Shown: positions 26,894 through 35,007 of the stretch, in pieces
Position numbering within the stretch: position 1 is the stretch's first letter
Layout: every line of letters starts with the position of its first letter
DNA from: Rhodanobacter thiooxydans
GTDB taxonomy: Bacteria > Pseudomonadota > Gammaproteobacteria > Xanthomonadales > Rhodanobacteraceae
NCBI RefSeq assembly: GCF_030291135.1
Contig: NZ_CP127409.1
Location: forward strand, 992,001 to 1,056,000
Length of the DNA: 64,000 nucleotides
Direction: 5' to 3'
Made by a program: the position numbers and the translations under genes
The notes under the pieces: model-generated
What the model was told of the DNA's origin: nothing
Database searches by the model: none
The model's input: only the letters and a program-made list of their open reading frames with translations

Positions 26894-27385
26894 ATGAACA
26901 CATGCCTTCCGCGCACCGCGCTGCTCGCCGTCGCGTTGCTGTTTGCCCAGGGCGCCATCGCGCAGGATGCCGCCTCGATGTCGCCGGAGTCGGCGGCGAT
27001 GGCCGCCAGTGCGCCGCGTGATCCCGCGCTCAAGCCGGTATTCGACCAGTTCGGCGGCAAGCCGGGGCTGGTGGCGCTGATGAACGACTTCATGGCCAAC
27101 CTGATGGCCGATGCGCGCACGCGCCCGTACTTCGCCAACTCCGATCGCGAGCACATCAAGGTCGAACTGGTCGACCAGTTCTGCGTGATCCTCGACGGCC
27201 CCTGCACCTACACCGGCAGGGACATGGAGAAGGTGCATCGCAACCTCGGCATCAACCGCGCGGCCTTCAACGCGCTGGTCGAGGACCTGCAGGTGGCCAT
27301 GAACAAGCACGACATTCCGTTCCGCGCGCAGAACAAGCTGCTGGCAAAACTGGCGCCGATGCACCCGGCGGTCATCACCAGGTAA
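26894..27385 (+). CDS. Exported group 1 truncated haemoglobin (163 aa)
   Basis: A signal peptide (about 1-23, AIAQDA) leads a 2-on-2 globin. Visible are FDQFGGKPGLVALMNDF, the RPYF segment of the distal side, and the proximal haem ligand H115 in MEKVHRNLGI. Two Cys (97 and 104) lie before it. Group 1 truncated haemoglobins bind O2 and NO and can detoxify NO. Export to the periplasm is unusual for cytosolic globins but known in proteobacterial operons like this one. A role in NO or peroxide defence under the ECF factor is inferred. Confidence 0.87.
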   Translation: MNTCLPRTALLAVALLFAQGAIAQDAASMSPESAAMAASAPRDPALKPVFDQFGGKPGLVALMNDFMANLMADARTRPYFANSDREHIKVELVDQFCVILDGPCTYTGRDMEKVHRNLGINRAAFNALVEDLQVAMNKHDIPFRAQNKLLAKLAPMHPAVITR

Positions 27386-27395
27386 CACGCTGGCT

Positions 27396-27423
27396 GGACA
27401 GGCCCGCGCTGGCGGGCCTGTCC
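27396..27423 (+). terminator. Hairpin after the truncated haemoglobin gene
   Basis: GGACAGGCCCGC (27396-27407), 4-base loop, GCGGGCCTGTCC (27412-27423): a perfect 12-bp stem 10 bases past the stop. Only TTG follows, so it may act with Rho or as a bidirectional block between convergent genes. Confidence 0.55.
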
Positions 27424-27470
27424 TTGCGCAGGCGGCGTCGCGGCGACGGGCGCGCAGCGGCTTGCGACAG

Positions 27471-29210
27471 CTACATCTTACCGTGCTCCAGCGGCCGCTG
27501 GCGATGCATCAGCGCCCACTCGGCGTGCTCGGCCAGCGCCGCCTCACCCAGCGCGCGCAGGATCTCGCGTTGTTCCGTCGCGTCGCTGGTCCTGGCCAGC
27601 GCCTCGCGCGCCTCGTCGAAGATGCGCTGCATGAAGCGGTATTGCTTGATCAGCTCCTTGTCGGCCTTCTTGAACGCATAAGCCTCGCGCACCGCGGCGA
27701 GGATCGACAGGATGCCCATGACCACCACCAGGATATTCTTGGTGTCGGCCGACAACCGATGCGCCAGCGCGGCCAGCACGATGCTGATGCCGATGCCGGC
27801 AAACAGGCTGGCGAAACCCAGCATCTCGGTGAGGTGGTGCTGCCGGGCGCGCTGCACGGCCTTGCTGCGGAAGTAGTCCACCTGGCCGCCGTGCGCGGCG
27901 TCGCCGATCCATTCACTGATGACTTCGCGCAACTCCTCGTCCGGGTCGCCCACGCGTGCGGCCGCGCGGTCGAGTCCCGCACTGCGCATCACGTTGCGCG
28001 TCCAGCCCAGTTCGATGTCCTGCTTCTGCATGAAACTGTCCTGCGCGAACTCGGGGTCGCCGGTGAGCGAGATCCCGGCACGGTGCCAGTAGCCCTGTAC
28101 CCGCAGCCCCTCCGCCAATGCGCGATAGTCCAGGTACTTGCGATGCCAGCCGCGCCGCCTGGCGAGCGTGCTCAGCCACACGCCGCTGGCGAACAACAGC
28201 AGGAACACGTAGATGAAGTCGTCCTGGTCGGGCAGGTTGTCGTAGATCGTGAAGGCGATGCCCATCACTGCCGCCAGCGTGTAGATCACCCGCATCGCCA
28301 GCAGGACGCGCTGGCGAAAATGCACCGCCAGCCAGTCCGCCGCGCGGAACAGCGCCGCCTCGGGGCGCGCCAGCGTGGCGGCGCTGCTTGCGGGCGTGCC
28401 GCCGGCTGTCGCGTGGTTTTCAATCTGCTGGTGGTACTTCGCGCCATCCGCATCGAACTCGGCCATGTGCGCGAAGGTATGCTGAAACGTCATTGGCATG
28501 GGCGTATCGGGTGGCGAGATCTCCGTTTGCGTACGCCACAGCAGCTGCCCTGGCTGCAGCGGCGGCAGCGGTGCGCCGTCCGCCGTATCGCGCGAGCAGA
28601 CGATCTGGCAGACCAGGCGCTCGTCGCCGCTGCCCAGCAAATGCCGGCGGCCGCCACGGCGGCGTTCGATCAGGCCGGGCATCACGCCACTGAGGAAATA
28701 CTCCGTCACCTGGGCGGTGCCGCCGAGCCGGGCCGAGTGCTTGCCGTCCCAGATCGCCAGCAGCAGATGACAGTGACGGGCGATGAACACGCCAGCCTGC
28801 CCATACTGGCGATCGCGCTGGGGGCCATCGCTGCCGATGCCGTGGTGCGTGCTGTCCGGCAGCAGGGGCAGGTCGATCACCTGCGCGCGGGCGCACAGCG
28901 CATCGAAGATGGCGCGGGTGGCCTGGTGGTGGAAGTCCTCGACATAGAGATCGCGTGGCAGCGGCAGGGGCGCGATCAGTCGCGCGCCGACGGCCAGCGC
29001 TTCCTCCGCCACCAGTTGATCGCCGCCCTCCGCCAGCGCCGACAGCACCACCAGCGGCAGCGTGGGGAAATCGTGTTGCAACTGCGTGAAGAATCCCCGC
29101 ACGCGTCGCCGGACCATCGCGACTTCGTGGGCGGGAATGTTGCGGTGGCTGGTCACGCCGACCACCAGGGGCACGGTGATCGGCAAGATGGAATTTTCAG
29201 GCGTCATCAT
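27471..29210 (-). CDS. SLOG-domain protein with four C-terminal membrane helices (putative defence effector/sensor, 579 aa)
   Basis: Residues 12-205 resemble a SLOG (LOG/TIR-like Rossmann) nucleotide-sensor domain: LVVGVTSHRN at the first strand, SALAEGGDQLVAEEAL, a LIAPLPLP strand, and AIWDGKHSARLGGTA. The C-terminal half has two hydrophobic pairs (about 302-323 and 331-350; 463-484 and 491-507) separated by a soluble helical part. This is like the SLATT/2TM-4TM effector domains that partner SLOG and TIR modules. SLOG domains bind ADP-ribose-type nucleotides, and the TM part may form a pore. The start is uncertain: ATGs at 29210 and 29207 lack a good ribosome-binding site, and the frame stays open further upstream into a TIR remnant. 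Domain assignment is by eye. Confidence 0.7.
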   Translation of the reverse strand: MMTPENSILPITVPLVVGVTSHRNIPAHEVAMVRRRVRGFFTQLQHDFPTLPLVVLSALAEGGDQLVAEEALAVGARLIAPLPLPRDLYVEDFHHQATRAIFDALCARAQVIDLPLLPDSTHHGIGSDGPQRDRQYGQAGVFIARHCHLLLAIWDGKHSARLGGTAQVTEYFLSGVMPGLIERRRGGRRHLLGSGDERLVCQIVCSRDTADGAPLPPLQPGQLLWRTQTEISPPDTPMPMTFQHTFAHMAEFDADGAKYHQQIENHATAGGTPASSAATLARPEAALFRAADWLAVHFRQRVLLAMRVIYTLAAVMGIAFTIYDNLPDQDDFIYVFLLLFASGVWLSTLARRRGWHRKYLDYRALAEGLRVQGYWHRAGISLTGDPEFAQDSFMQKQDIELGWTRNVMRSAGLDRAAARVGDPDEELREVISEWIGDAAHGGQVDYFRSKAVQRARQHHLTEMLGFASLFAGIGISIVLAALAHRLSADTKNILVVVMGILSILAAVREAYAFKKADKELIKQYRFMQRIFDEAREALARTSDATEQREILRALGEAALAEHAEWALMHRQRPLEHGKM

Positions 29211-29269
29211 GGTGTGGACCAGTACGGGATGGCTGCACGCATGGGCTTGCATGACGTTCGCATGGTGGC

Positions 29270-29440
29270 AGGACAGATCAGCATCGGTGCCCCTGAAGCG
29301 GTGTTGATGGCGACGGTGGTGACCTGGCCGACCAGCCATTTCGGCACTGCATGCGTTTCAGTCGGCCCAGACCCGGTCCTGGTGGCTGTAGCCGATGAAG
29401 GTGTGATAGCGGAACGCAGGTAGGTCTCGAGCCTTGCATC
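29270..29440 (-). pseudogene. Remnant of a second TIR gene 5' end, with a 17-bp deletion
   Basis: This stretch aligns with the first 60 codons of the intact TIR gene (32160-32340). Examples are CCTGGCCGACCAGCC, TTTCGGCACTGCAT and CGGTCCTGGTGGCTGTAG, shared almost base for base. The copy lacks 17 bases that correspond to codons around LHKALE, which shifts the frame; after the shift AVPKWLVGQ matches AVPKRLVGQ of the intact protein. Its ATG (29440) aligns with the ATG at 32340. No further part of the TIR protein is present. Confidence 0.75.
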
Positions 29441-29607
29441 ATGAAATCTCGCAGCTGTGCCTGCGTCCCGTTGTGACGGCTCCCTGACGGGAGTCCTGCT
29501 GACTTTCGGGGATCTGCCAGCGGGATTCGGGTTCACCACCCTGGATGACCACGGCGTGGAAAAGTGGACCTGACCCCCTTTGCTCTTGCCGGACAGACCA
29601 GGTACCC
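29441..29607. other. Intergenic stretch without a gene
   Basis: No coding frame with support. It contains GGAAAAGTGGACCTGACCCC (29558-29577), a string resembling mobile-element ends seen in gammaproteobacteria, but no transposase or paired end is present here. Confidence 0.4.
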
Positions 29608-30048
29608 CTAGTTATTTTTGATCGACGGGTCTGTTATGGCTAGGCTCATCCGATTTGTTGTGGTTGGGCTCGACTGGTTTGTTGTGGTTTGTGTGAGTGA
29701 AGTCTTGTTGGATTGATAAACCACGCCGCCGATCGTGGCGCTGAGCTGGTATGTCCAGGTTCCTGTCGTGCTGGCGCTGTTGTTGAGATCGCTCATCGTG
29801 ATCTGGTTGCCGCTTACGCTGGGGGTGCCAAAGATACCGTCGGGCGGCGCTGTCCCGACCCAGGCGAAGCCTGGCTCGGTATTGCTTTGCGCATTGAATG
29901 ATCCCGCGGCCGCGTCGCCGGTCAGCTGCCACGTGATGGTTTGCGCGTTGGGACTCCGGGCTACGTGGTTCGCATTGTTTTGCTGATCGATGTCGAGGCA
30001 CCAGGGGGTGGTGCTCTTGTCGAGGGCGACCTGCAGATTGTTCGGCAT
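29608..30048 (-). CDS. Small beta-rich protein of the TIR cassette, unknown function (146 aa)
   Basis: Not recognised as a named family. It begins MPNNLQVALDKSTTPWCLDI and has no signal peptide. Alternating strands follow (TITWQLTGDAAAGSF, GFAWVGTAPPDGIFG, TGTWTYQLSATIGGVVYQ), which suggests an immunoglobulin-like sandwich. A Thr/Asn/Ser-rich tail ends in DPSIKNN. A strong AAGGAG lies 8 bases before the ATG, so it is a real gene. The tail DNA is GC-poor for this window, a sign of transfer. It starts 78 bases after the TIR gene stop on the same strand and is probably co-transcribed with it. Confidence 0.72.
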   Translation of the reverse strand: MPNNLQVALDKSTTPWCLDIDQQNNANHVARSPNAQTITWQLTGDAAAGSFNAQSNTEPGFAWVGTAPPDGIFGTPSVSGNQITMSDLNNSASTTGTWTYQLSATIGGVVYQSNKTSLTQTTTNQSSPTTTNRMSLAITDPSIKNN

Positions 30049-30126
30049 GATGGACTCCTTGGTTGGCGGAATTGAATCGATACTGTGCTTGCCGGTATTG
30101 CCGTGCCCCTGTTCCTTCGATTGGCT

Positions 30127-32340
30127 CTACTGACGGGCATTCGTGTCAGCCGCCGCCAGCAGCTTCTGCTGGAATGCCATGTTGACCGGGTAGTCGATAT
30201 GCTCGCGCCGCAATACGGCCAACAGCGCCGCATCGCGGTAGCCGCTGTTCCATAGTTGACGGATCAGCGGCTGCGCCTCGGCCTTCCTGCCAAGCGCCAG
30301 CAGCGCATCGACCTGCAAGGCCAGCAGGCGTGGATCGCCATGGCCGCTTTTCACCACCTGCATCACGTTCACGGCCTCGTTGCGTAGTTGCTGCGCGACC
30401 TCTGCTTCGTCGGATACCGCGGCGAGCAGCAACTTCGCGCTCGCCGTCGCCAGCAAGGTGGCGCGGTCGTTGGGCTGTCGGGCGAGCAACGGGTCGAGGA
30501 TGGCCAGCGCAGCCTGCGCCTGCCTGCGCGCCGCGTCGGTCTGGCCGGACGCTTGCGACTGCGCAGCTTGCTCAAGCTGCGCCTCGGCGAACTCGCGCTG
30601 CCAGCCGATGTTCGCCGGATCCTGTTTCGTCAAGGCAAGGAAAATGGCCAGCGACCGCGCATTCAGCGCCTGGGTCGCGGACAGATCGCCGCTCAGGCGC
30701 AGCAGCCGGCTCAACTGCGAGGAGTACAGCGCCAGATGCTCCTGGAAACTGGTATTTTTCGGATCGACTTTGGTCAGTTGCATGGCCATGTCGACCGCCT
30801 GCTGCAGGTCGTGCATGCCCGCTTCGATGTCGCCGGTCAGAGCCCGCGTGCGTCCCAGAATGGCGCGCGACGCAAGCACGTTGTCGCGCTGGTTGTGGTC
30901 CTGCGGGTTGCGCGCGGAGAGTGCGGTCTCGATCGTATCGTCAGCGGTGTATTCGGTGACCGCCGTGGCCAGATCGCCGCGCATCAGCGCCAGCTTGCCG
31001 AGGTTGTTGTGCGCACCGCCCAGTTGCGACGCCCAGCCGGTATTGTCGGGTCTGGCCGCAACCAGCTTCCGGGACAGTGCCAGCGTGTTGCGGTAGGGGA
31101 CGACCGCCTCGTCCAGCCGGCCATGGGCTTCCAGCACATGGCCGATGTCGTTGTCGACCATGGCCAGATCGAACCACAAGGTGAGGTCGTTCGCGGCATG
31201 CTGCTCGGCACGCTGCAGCACGGTTTGCGCCGATTCGAAACTCTGCAGTGCCGCATCGAGTTGGCCCTGATACCAGTAGGTCATGCCGATGAAGGTCAGT
31301 ATCCGCGCATGGGCGAGTTGCCGCGCAGTATCTGCCGGTTCTGCCTGCGCCAGCGCCGCTGCCAGTTTTGCGGCTGCTTGATACGACGTCATCGCCGCCG
31401 GCAGATGGCCCTGGTTTAGCCGCACGCTACCGATCTTTTCCAATGCCCTGGCGCGTTGCGCCAACGCTTCATCGTTGATATCGGTGGTTGGCAGCGACTC
31501 GAAATACGCCATCGCCTTGTCGTCGACCGCTTCCATGATGTCCAGGCGCGCCACCTGTGACAGCTTGTCGTTGAGGTCGCCCAGCATGAAATCGACCAGG
31601 CCTTCCGCCTGTTTCTGCCGACGCTCGGCATCGAGGCGGGCGACGACGGCGGCATGGCGTGCAAACAAGGCAGCGATCGCGAGCGTGGTGGTCAGCGCCA
31701 TGACCACCAGCGCCAGCGTGGTGATCGCGGCCATGCGCCGGTTGTGCCGCCGCAGCTCGCGCTGCTTGAGCTTGTCGTAATCCAGACCCAGCAGGCCGGC
31801 GATCAGCTTCAGCTTGGCGTTGTTCCTGCCGTCCTTGCCGGGGCGCGCATCGGCGGCGATCGGTTCGGCAGGTTCGGCCGTCGGCTCGCCATTCGCATCC
31901 AGGAGCTGGCGCAGCGCCGGCGCAAGACATTCCTCGGCTTCGCGACCGGGCAACGCAGCAGCATTCGGTTCGCCCGCGACGATCAGGCAGAACACGTTCT
32001 CGCTGCGGCCCAGCCGCTTGAATGCCAGCACTTCCTCGTTGACCCAGCGCGACGTCGCCGCTTGCGGCGAGCAGATCACGATCAGGTTGGCCGATTGCGC
32101 CAGTGCCTCGTTGACCTTGCGGCCGAGGTCATGCGCGCTGGCCAGCTCGTCGCGGTCGCGGAAGATCGGCGTGAGGCGCCCGGGAACGATGCCGGCGGCG
32201 GTGGCCTGGCCGACCAGCCGTTTCGGCACTGCATACGTTTCCAGCGCCTTGTGCAGCCAGTCGGCCCAGGCCCGGTCCTGGTGGCTGTAGCTGATGAAGG
32301 CGTAATAGCGGAAGGCTGGTGAAGCTGAGTCCTGCGTCAT
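30127..32340 (-). CDS. TIR domain - transmembrane - TPR protein (737 aa)
   Basis: Residues 10-135 form a TIR domain: RYYAFISYSHQDRAWADWLH (A-strand and box 1), LTPIFRDRDEL, ANLIVICSPQAATSRWVNEEVL. E103, four residues after W99, is the expected NADase glutamate. One membrane helix follows (about 203-226), then roughly 450 residues of TPR-like helical repeats (for example GHLPAAMTSYQAAAKLAAAL, GQLDAALQSFESAQ, GRLDEAVVPYRNTL). TIR enzymes of this kind cleave NAD+ or make signalling ADP-ribose derivatives. The ATG at 32340 is chosen because it aligns with the start of the degraded copy at 29440; a GTG at 32352 is an alternative. Defence function is inferred. Confidence 0.83.
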   Translation of the reverse strand: MTQDSASPAFRYYAFISYSHQDRAWADWLHKALETYAVPKRLVGQATAAGIVPGRLTPIFRDRDELASAHDLGRKVNEALAQSANLIVICSPQAATSRWVNEEVLAFKRLGRSENVFCLIVAGEPNAAALPGREAEECLAPALRQLLDANGEPTAEPAEPIAADARPGKDGRNNAKLKLIAGLLGLDYDKLKQRELRRHNRRMAAITTLALVVMALTTTLAIAALFARHAAVVARLDAERRQKQAEGLVDFMLGDLNDKLSQVARLDIMEAVDDKAMAYFESLPTTDINDEALAQRARALEKIGSVRLNQGHLPAAMTSYQAAAKLAAALAQAEPADTARQLAHARILTFIGMTYWYQGQLDAALQSFESAQTVLQRAEQHAANDLTLWFDLAMVDNDIGHVLEAHGRLDEAVVPYRNTLALSRKLVAARPDNTGWASQLGGAHNNLGKLALMRGDLATAVTEYTADDTIETALSARNPQDHNQRDNVLASRAILGRTRALTGDIEAGMHDLQQAVDMAMQLTKVDPKNTSFQEHLALYSSQLSRLLRLSGDLSATQALNARSLAIFLALTKQDPANIGWQREFAEAQLEQAAQSQASGQTDAARRQAQAALAILDPLLARQPNDRATLLATASAKLLLAAVSDEAEVAQQLRNEAVNVMQVVKSGHGDPRLLALQVDALLALGRKAEAQPLIRQLWNSGYRDAALLAVLRREHIDYPVNMAFQQKLLAAADTNARQ

Positions 32341-32444
32341 GACATCCGGCACTCCCGTGCCTGGTCAAGCAGTCCTTGCCGGATGGTCCCCTGCATCGAG
32401 ATGGCCGGCGGCAACCCGGTGCCGGCCCTGCCGCCTAGCGCAAG

Positions 32445-32475
32445 ATAGTACCAATGAACATGATTTGCATCACAA
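32445..32475 (-). promoter_or_regulatory. Possible sigma-70 promoter of the TIR cassette
   Basis: On the minus strand TTGTGA (32470-32475), 19 bases, then TACTAT (32445-32450), in an AT-richer pocket about 105 bases before the TIR ATG. The spacer is longer than ideal. Confidence 0.28.
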
Positions 32476-32580
32476 CTTTGCGTGTTTTCCCGACTGACAG
32501 TGCGGCCAGCGCTGCCTTGCCTCTCGCCGGGGCGGGCAAGCGCGGTAAACGGGTGCCCGGTCGTCGTGGATGCAGGGCGC

Positions 32581-35007
32581 TCAGCGTGTCGCCGGTTGCA
32601 GCGTCAGCGTGTGCTCGCTCTTGCCGGGCAGCAGCGGGGTGGGGCGGCCGTTGACCCAATCCGCATGCCCCGCGCCGAAGTACGGCGACAGCGGGTGGTC
32701 ACTCTGGCCGCCGGGCATGTTGAGGATGCCGTCGGCTTCATGCCCGGGCGCCACGTCCAGGTGTTCGGAGGCGCCGAAGCCGGGTGCGGCGACGTGGGGC
32801 ATGTTGTGGTCGCCGGGGATCGGCTGGTCAGGCATGTCGATCAGGCGGCCGAGCCAGTGCGGCAGTGCGGCGGACAGGGGGTGGCGGATGCCGGTGCGGT
32901 TGCGTTCACCCCAGCGGCGTGCGGCGAGGCCGCCGGGTTGCCGGCCGAGTTCGGCTGCCACCTGGCGGGCGGCGTCGACGAGCAGGGCGTGCCAGTCGGG
33001 GTATGTCGGATCGAGCAGGTGTGCGGGCTGCGCGCGCAGCAATGCCCACACGGCCGCTTCCGCGCTGTTCTCGCCGGGCCAGCTGAAGTCCGGGTAGCGC
33101 TGCTGCACCCGTGCCGCGAACGGGGCCAGCACCGCTTCGCTGACCCGGTCGTGGAATGCGCGTACCAGCCGGTAGTCGACGCTGTCGACGGCGGCGTGGC
33201 CGCGCCATGAAGCAGTGAGCTGGCGCAGCTGCTGCAGCGATGGCTCGGTGCTGTCGGCCAGGGTGTCCTGCAGCAGGCGTTGCCAGCGGGTGAGGAACAC
33301 GGCGCGGTCGTCCAACTGGATGTCGAGCAGGTTGCCGGGGGTGAAGCTGGCGTGGGCGCGCAGGTCGTCGCGGATCTGCTGGGCGCGGGCGCCGAGATCG
33401 TGGCCGCCGTTGCCGAGCAGGGCCAGCGCCTCGCCGTCGACGGTGCGGTTGTTCGCCGTCCACAACCGGCCGTCGGCGGGGTTCTCGATGCGCGGGTACT
33501 GCGCCGGCGTGGCCCAGCCCTGCCAGCCGCTGCCGGATTTCGACCAGTCCGACGGCAGCAGCGGGTCGATGCCGGCGCGCAGCGGGATGCTGTTGCCGGC
33601 GAGGGTCCAGCCGATGTGGCCGGCGCGGTCGGCGACCAGCAGGTTCTGCGGTGGCATGCCGAGCCGTGGCGCCAGCGCCAGCGCGGCGGCCACGTCGGTG
33701 GCGCGCTCCAGCTGCATCAGCTCGACGTTGTAGCCGTGTGGCCGACCGCCGATCCAGGCCAGCGCCAGCGGCGTGCCGTCGGCGTCCTGGCCCATGATCG
33801 GGCCCCAGCGGGTGTCCTCGACCTTGAGGATGGTGTCGGGCTGGCCCTTGACCCGGATGTGCTCGTCGTGGCTTTCCACGCGGGCCCAGCCCTCAGGCAC
33901 CTTGTAGCGGGAAGCATCGGCCGGATCGCGCAGCACGCGTACCCAGTCCTGCCAGTCGCCGTAGCTGTTGGTGAAGCCCCAGGCGATCTGGCCGTTGGAG
34001 CCGACGACGATCGCCGGCGTGCCGGGCAGGCTGACGCCGTTGACGTCGCGCTGGCCGCCCGGTGCCGTGGGATCGGGATAACGCAGGCGGGTGCGGAACC
34101 AGATGTTCGGCACGCGCAGGCCCAGGTGCATGTCGTTCGCCAGCATCGCCGCGCCGCTGCCGGTGAGCGCACCGGCGACCGCGAAGTTGTTGCTGCCGGG
34201 GCGCGCGGCGTCGAGTGCCGGCGCCAGTGCAGCGACCAGGCTGGCCGAGGCCGCAGCGGCCGGCAGCCGGTGCAGGTCGAACACGTCGGCGCCGGGAACC
34301 ACCGGCGGGCGCGACAAGCGGCCGCTCAGCGGCGCTTCCCAGTCGGGGTCGGGTGCCAGCAGGAAATCCACCAGCGCGCCGGGCAGCACCGCGCGCATCT
34401 GCGCCATGCGCAACTCGCGTTCGTTGCGGCCGTCGCTGTTCAAGTCCAGGTACATCGCGGCGATCACCAGCATGCTGTCTTCCGAACGCCACGGTTGCGG
34501 CTGGCTGCCCAGCAGCAGGTATTCCCACGGCCGCACGCGCAGGTCGGCAAGGCCGGCGTTGACGCCGTCGCGGTAGCGGTCGAGTTCGTGCCGCTGCTGT
34601 GGCGGCAGTTGCGCGTAGGCGGCCTCGGCCACGGCGCGCAGGCGGTGGCGGCGATGGTCGAGATCGACCTTCAGCGCAGCCGGCCCGACCAGCGCGGACA
34701 ACTCGCCGGCGCTCATGCGGCGCATCAGGTCCATCGCGAAGAAGCGTTCCTGCGCGTGCACGTAGCCCAGCGCGTAGCTGAGGTCGGTGCGGCTTTTCCC
34801 CACGAGGGTGACCGTGCCCAGCGCGTCGCGGTCGAGGCTGACCGGCGCCGTCAGGCCGGCGGCCTGGCGCGTGCCGTCAAGCTGCGCCCGGCTGCCGGCG
34901 AGCAGGTACCAGCCGGTGAGGAAGGCGGCCAGCAGCAACACCAGCAGGACCAGCAGCAAGCCGCGCAGGATGCGCCAGCGGAATTTCCCCCTTGAGGTTG
35001 TCGTCAT
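32581..35007 (-). CDS. Penicillin-acylase-family Ntn hydrolase (808 aa)
   Basis: An N-terminal membrane anchor or uncleaved signal (13-35), an alpha-chain region with GYVHAQERFFAMDLMRR, then the self-processing site PGSNNFAVAG with nucleophile S272 at the start of the beta chain. Later conserved elements are LANDMHLGL and PIMGQDADG. Such enzymes hydrolyse amides, including beta-lactam side chains and N-acyl homoserine lactones; the natural substrate here is unknown. Length (808) is standard. Its ATG shares ATGA with the preceding DUF2233 stop, so both are translated together. Confidence 0.92.
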   Translation of the reverse strand: MTTTSRGKFRWRILRGLLLVLLVLLLAAFLTGWYLLAGSRAQLDGTRQAAGLTAPVSLDRDALGTVTLVGKSRTDLSYALGYVHAQERFFAMDLMRRMSAGELSALVGPAALKVDLDHRRHRLRAVAEAAYAQLPPQQRHELDRYRDGVNAGLADLRVRPWEYLLLGSQPQPWRSEDSMLVIAAMYLDLNSDGRNERELRMAQMRAVLPGALVDFLLAPDPDWEAPLSGRLSRPPVVPGADVFDLHRLPAAAASASLVAALAPALDAARPGSNNFAVAGALTGSGAAMLANDMHLGLRVPNIWFRTRLRYPDPTAPGGQRDVNGVSLPGTPAIVVGSNGQIAWGFTNSYGDWQDWVRVLRDPADASRYKVPEGWARVESHDEHIRVKGQPDTILKVEDTRWGPIMGQDADGTPLALAWIGGRPHGYNVELMQLERATDVAAALALAPRLGMPPQNLLVADRAGHIGWTLAGNSIPLRAGIDPLLPSDWSKSGSGWQGWATPAQYPRIENPADGRLWTANNRTVDGEALALLGNGGHDLGARAQQIRDDLRAHASFTPGNLLDIQLDDRAVFLTRWQRLLQDTLADSTEPSLQQLRQLTASWRGHAAVDSVDYRLVRAFHDRVSEAVLAPFAARVQQRYPDFSWPGENSAEAAVWALLRAQPAHLLDPTYPDWHALLVDAARQVAAELGRQPGGLAARRWGERNRTGIRHPLSAALPHWLGRLIDMPDQPIPGDHNMPHVAAPGFGASEHLDVAPGHEADGILNMPGGQSDHPLSPYFGAGHADWVNGRPTPLLPGKSEHTLTLQPATR

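Noticed and set aside
27462..29423. 653-codon plus-strand frame opposite the SLOG-4TM gene
   Set aside because: No hydrophobic helices or domain motifs; the minus-strand frame has a SLOG pattern and four coherent membrane helices.
29558..29583. String AAGTGGACCTGACCCC as the end of a mobile element
   Set aside because: It recalls sequences found near transposases, but no second end, target duplication or transposase is present in the window.
29608..30048. AidA/PixA-type inclusion-body protein
   Set aside because: A short resemblance around the ITWQL strand only; the family's other conserved parts are missing, so no name was given.
32435..32659. Small minus-strand gene of 74 codons upstream of the TIR cassette
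   Set aside because: It overlaps the end of the acylase gene, has no ribosome-binding site or family, and its start lies within that gene.
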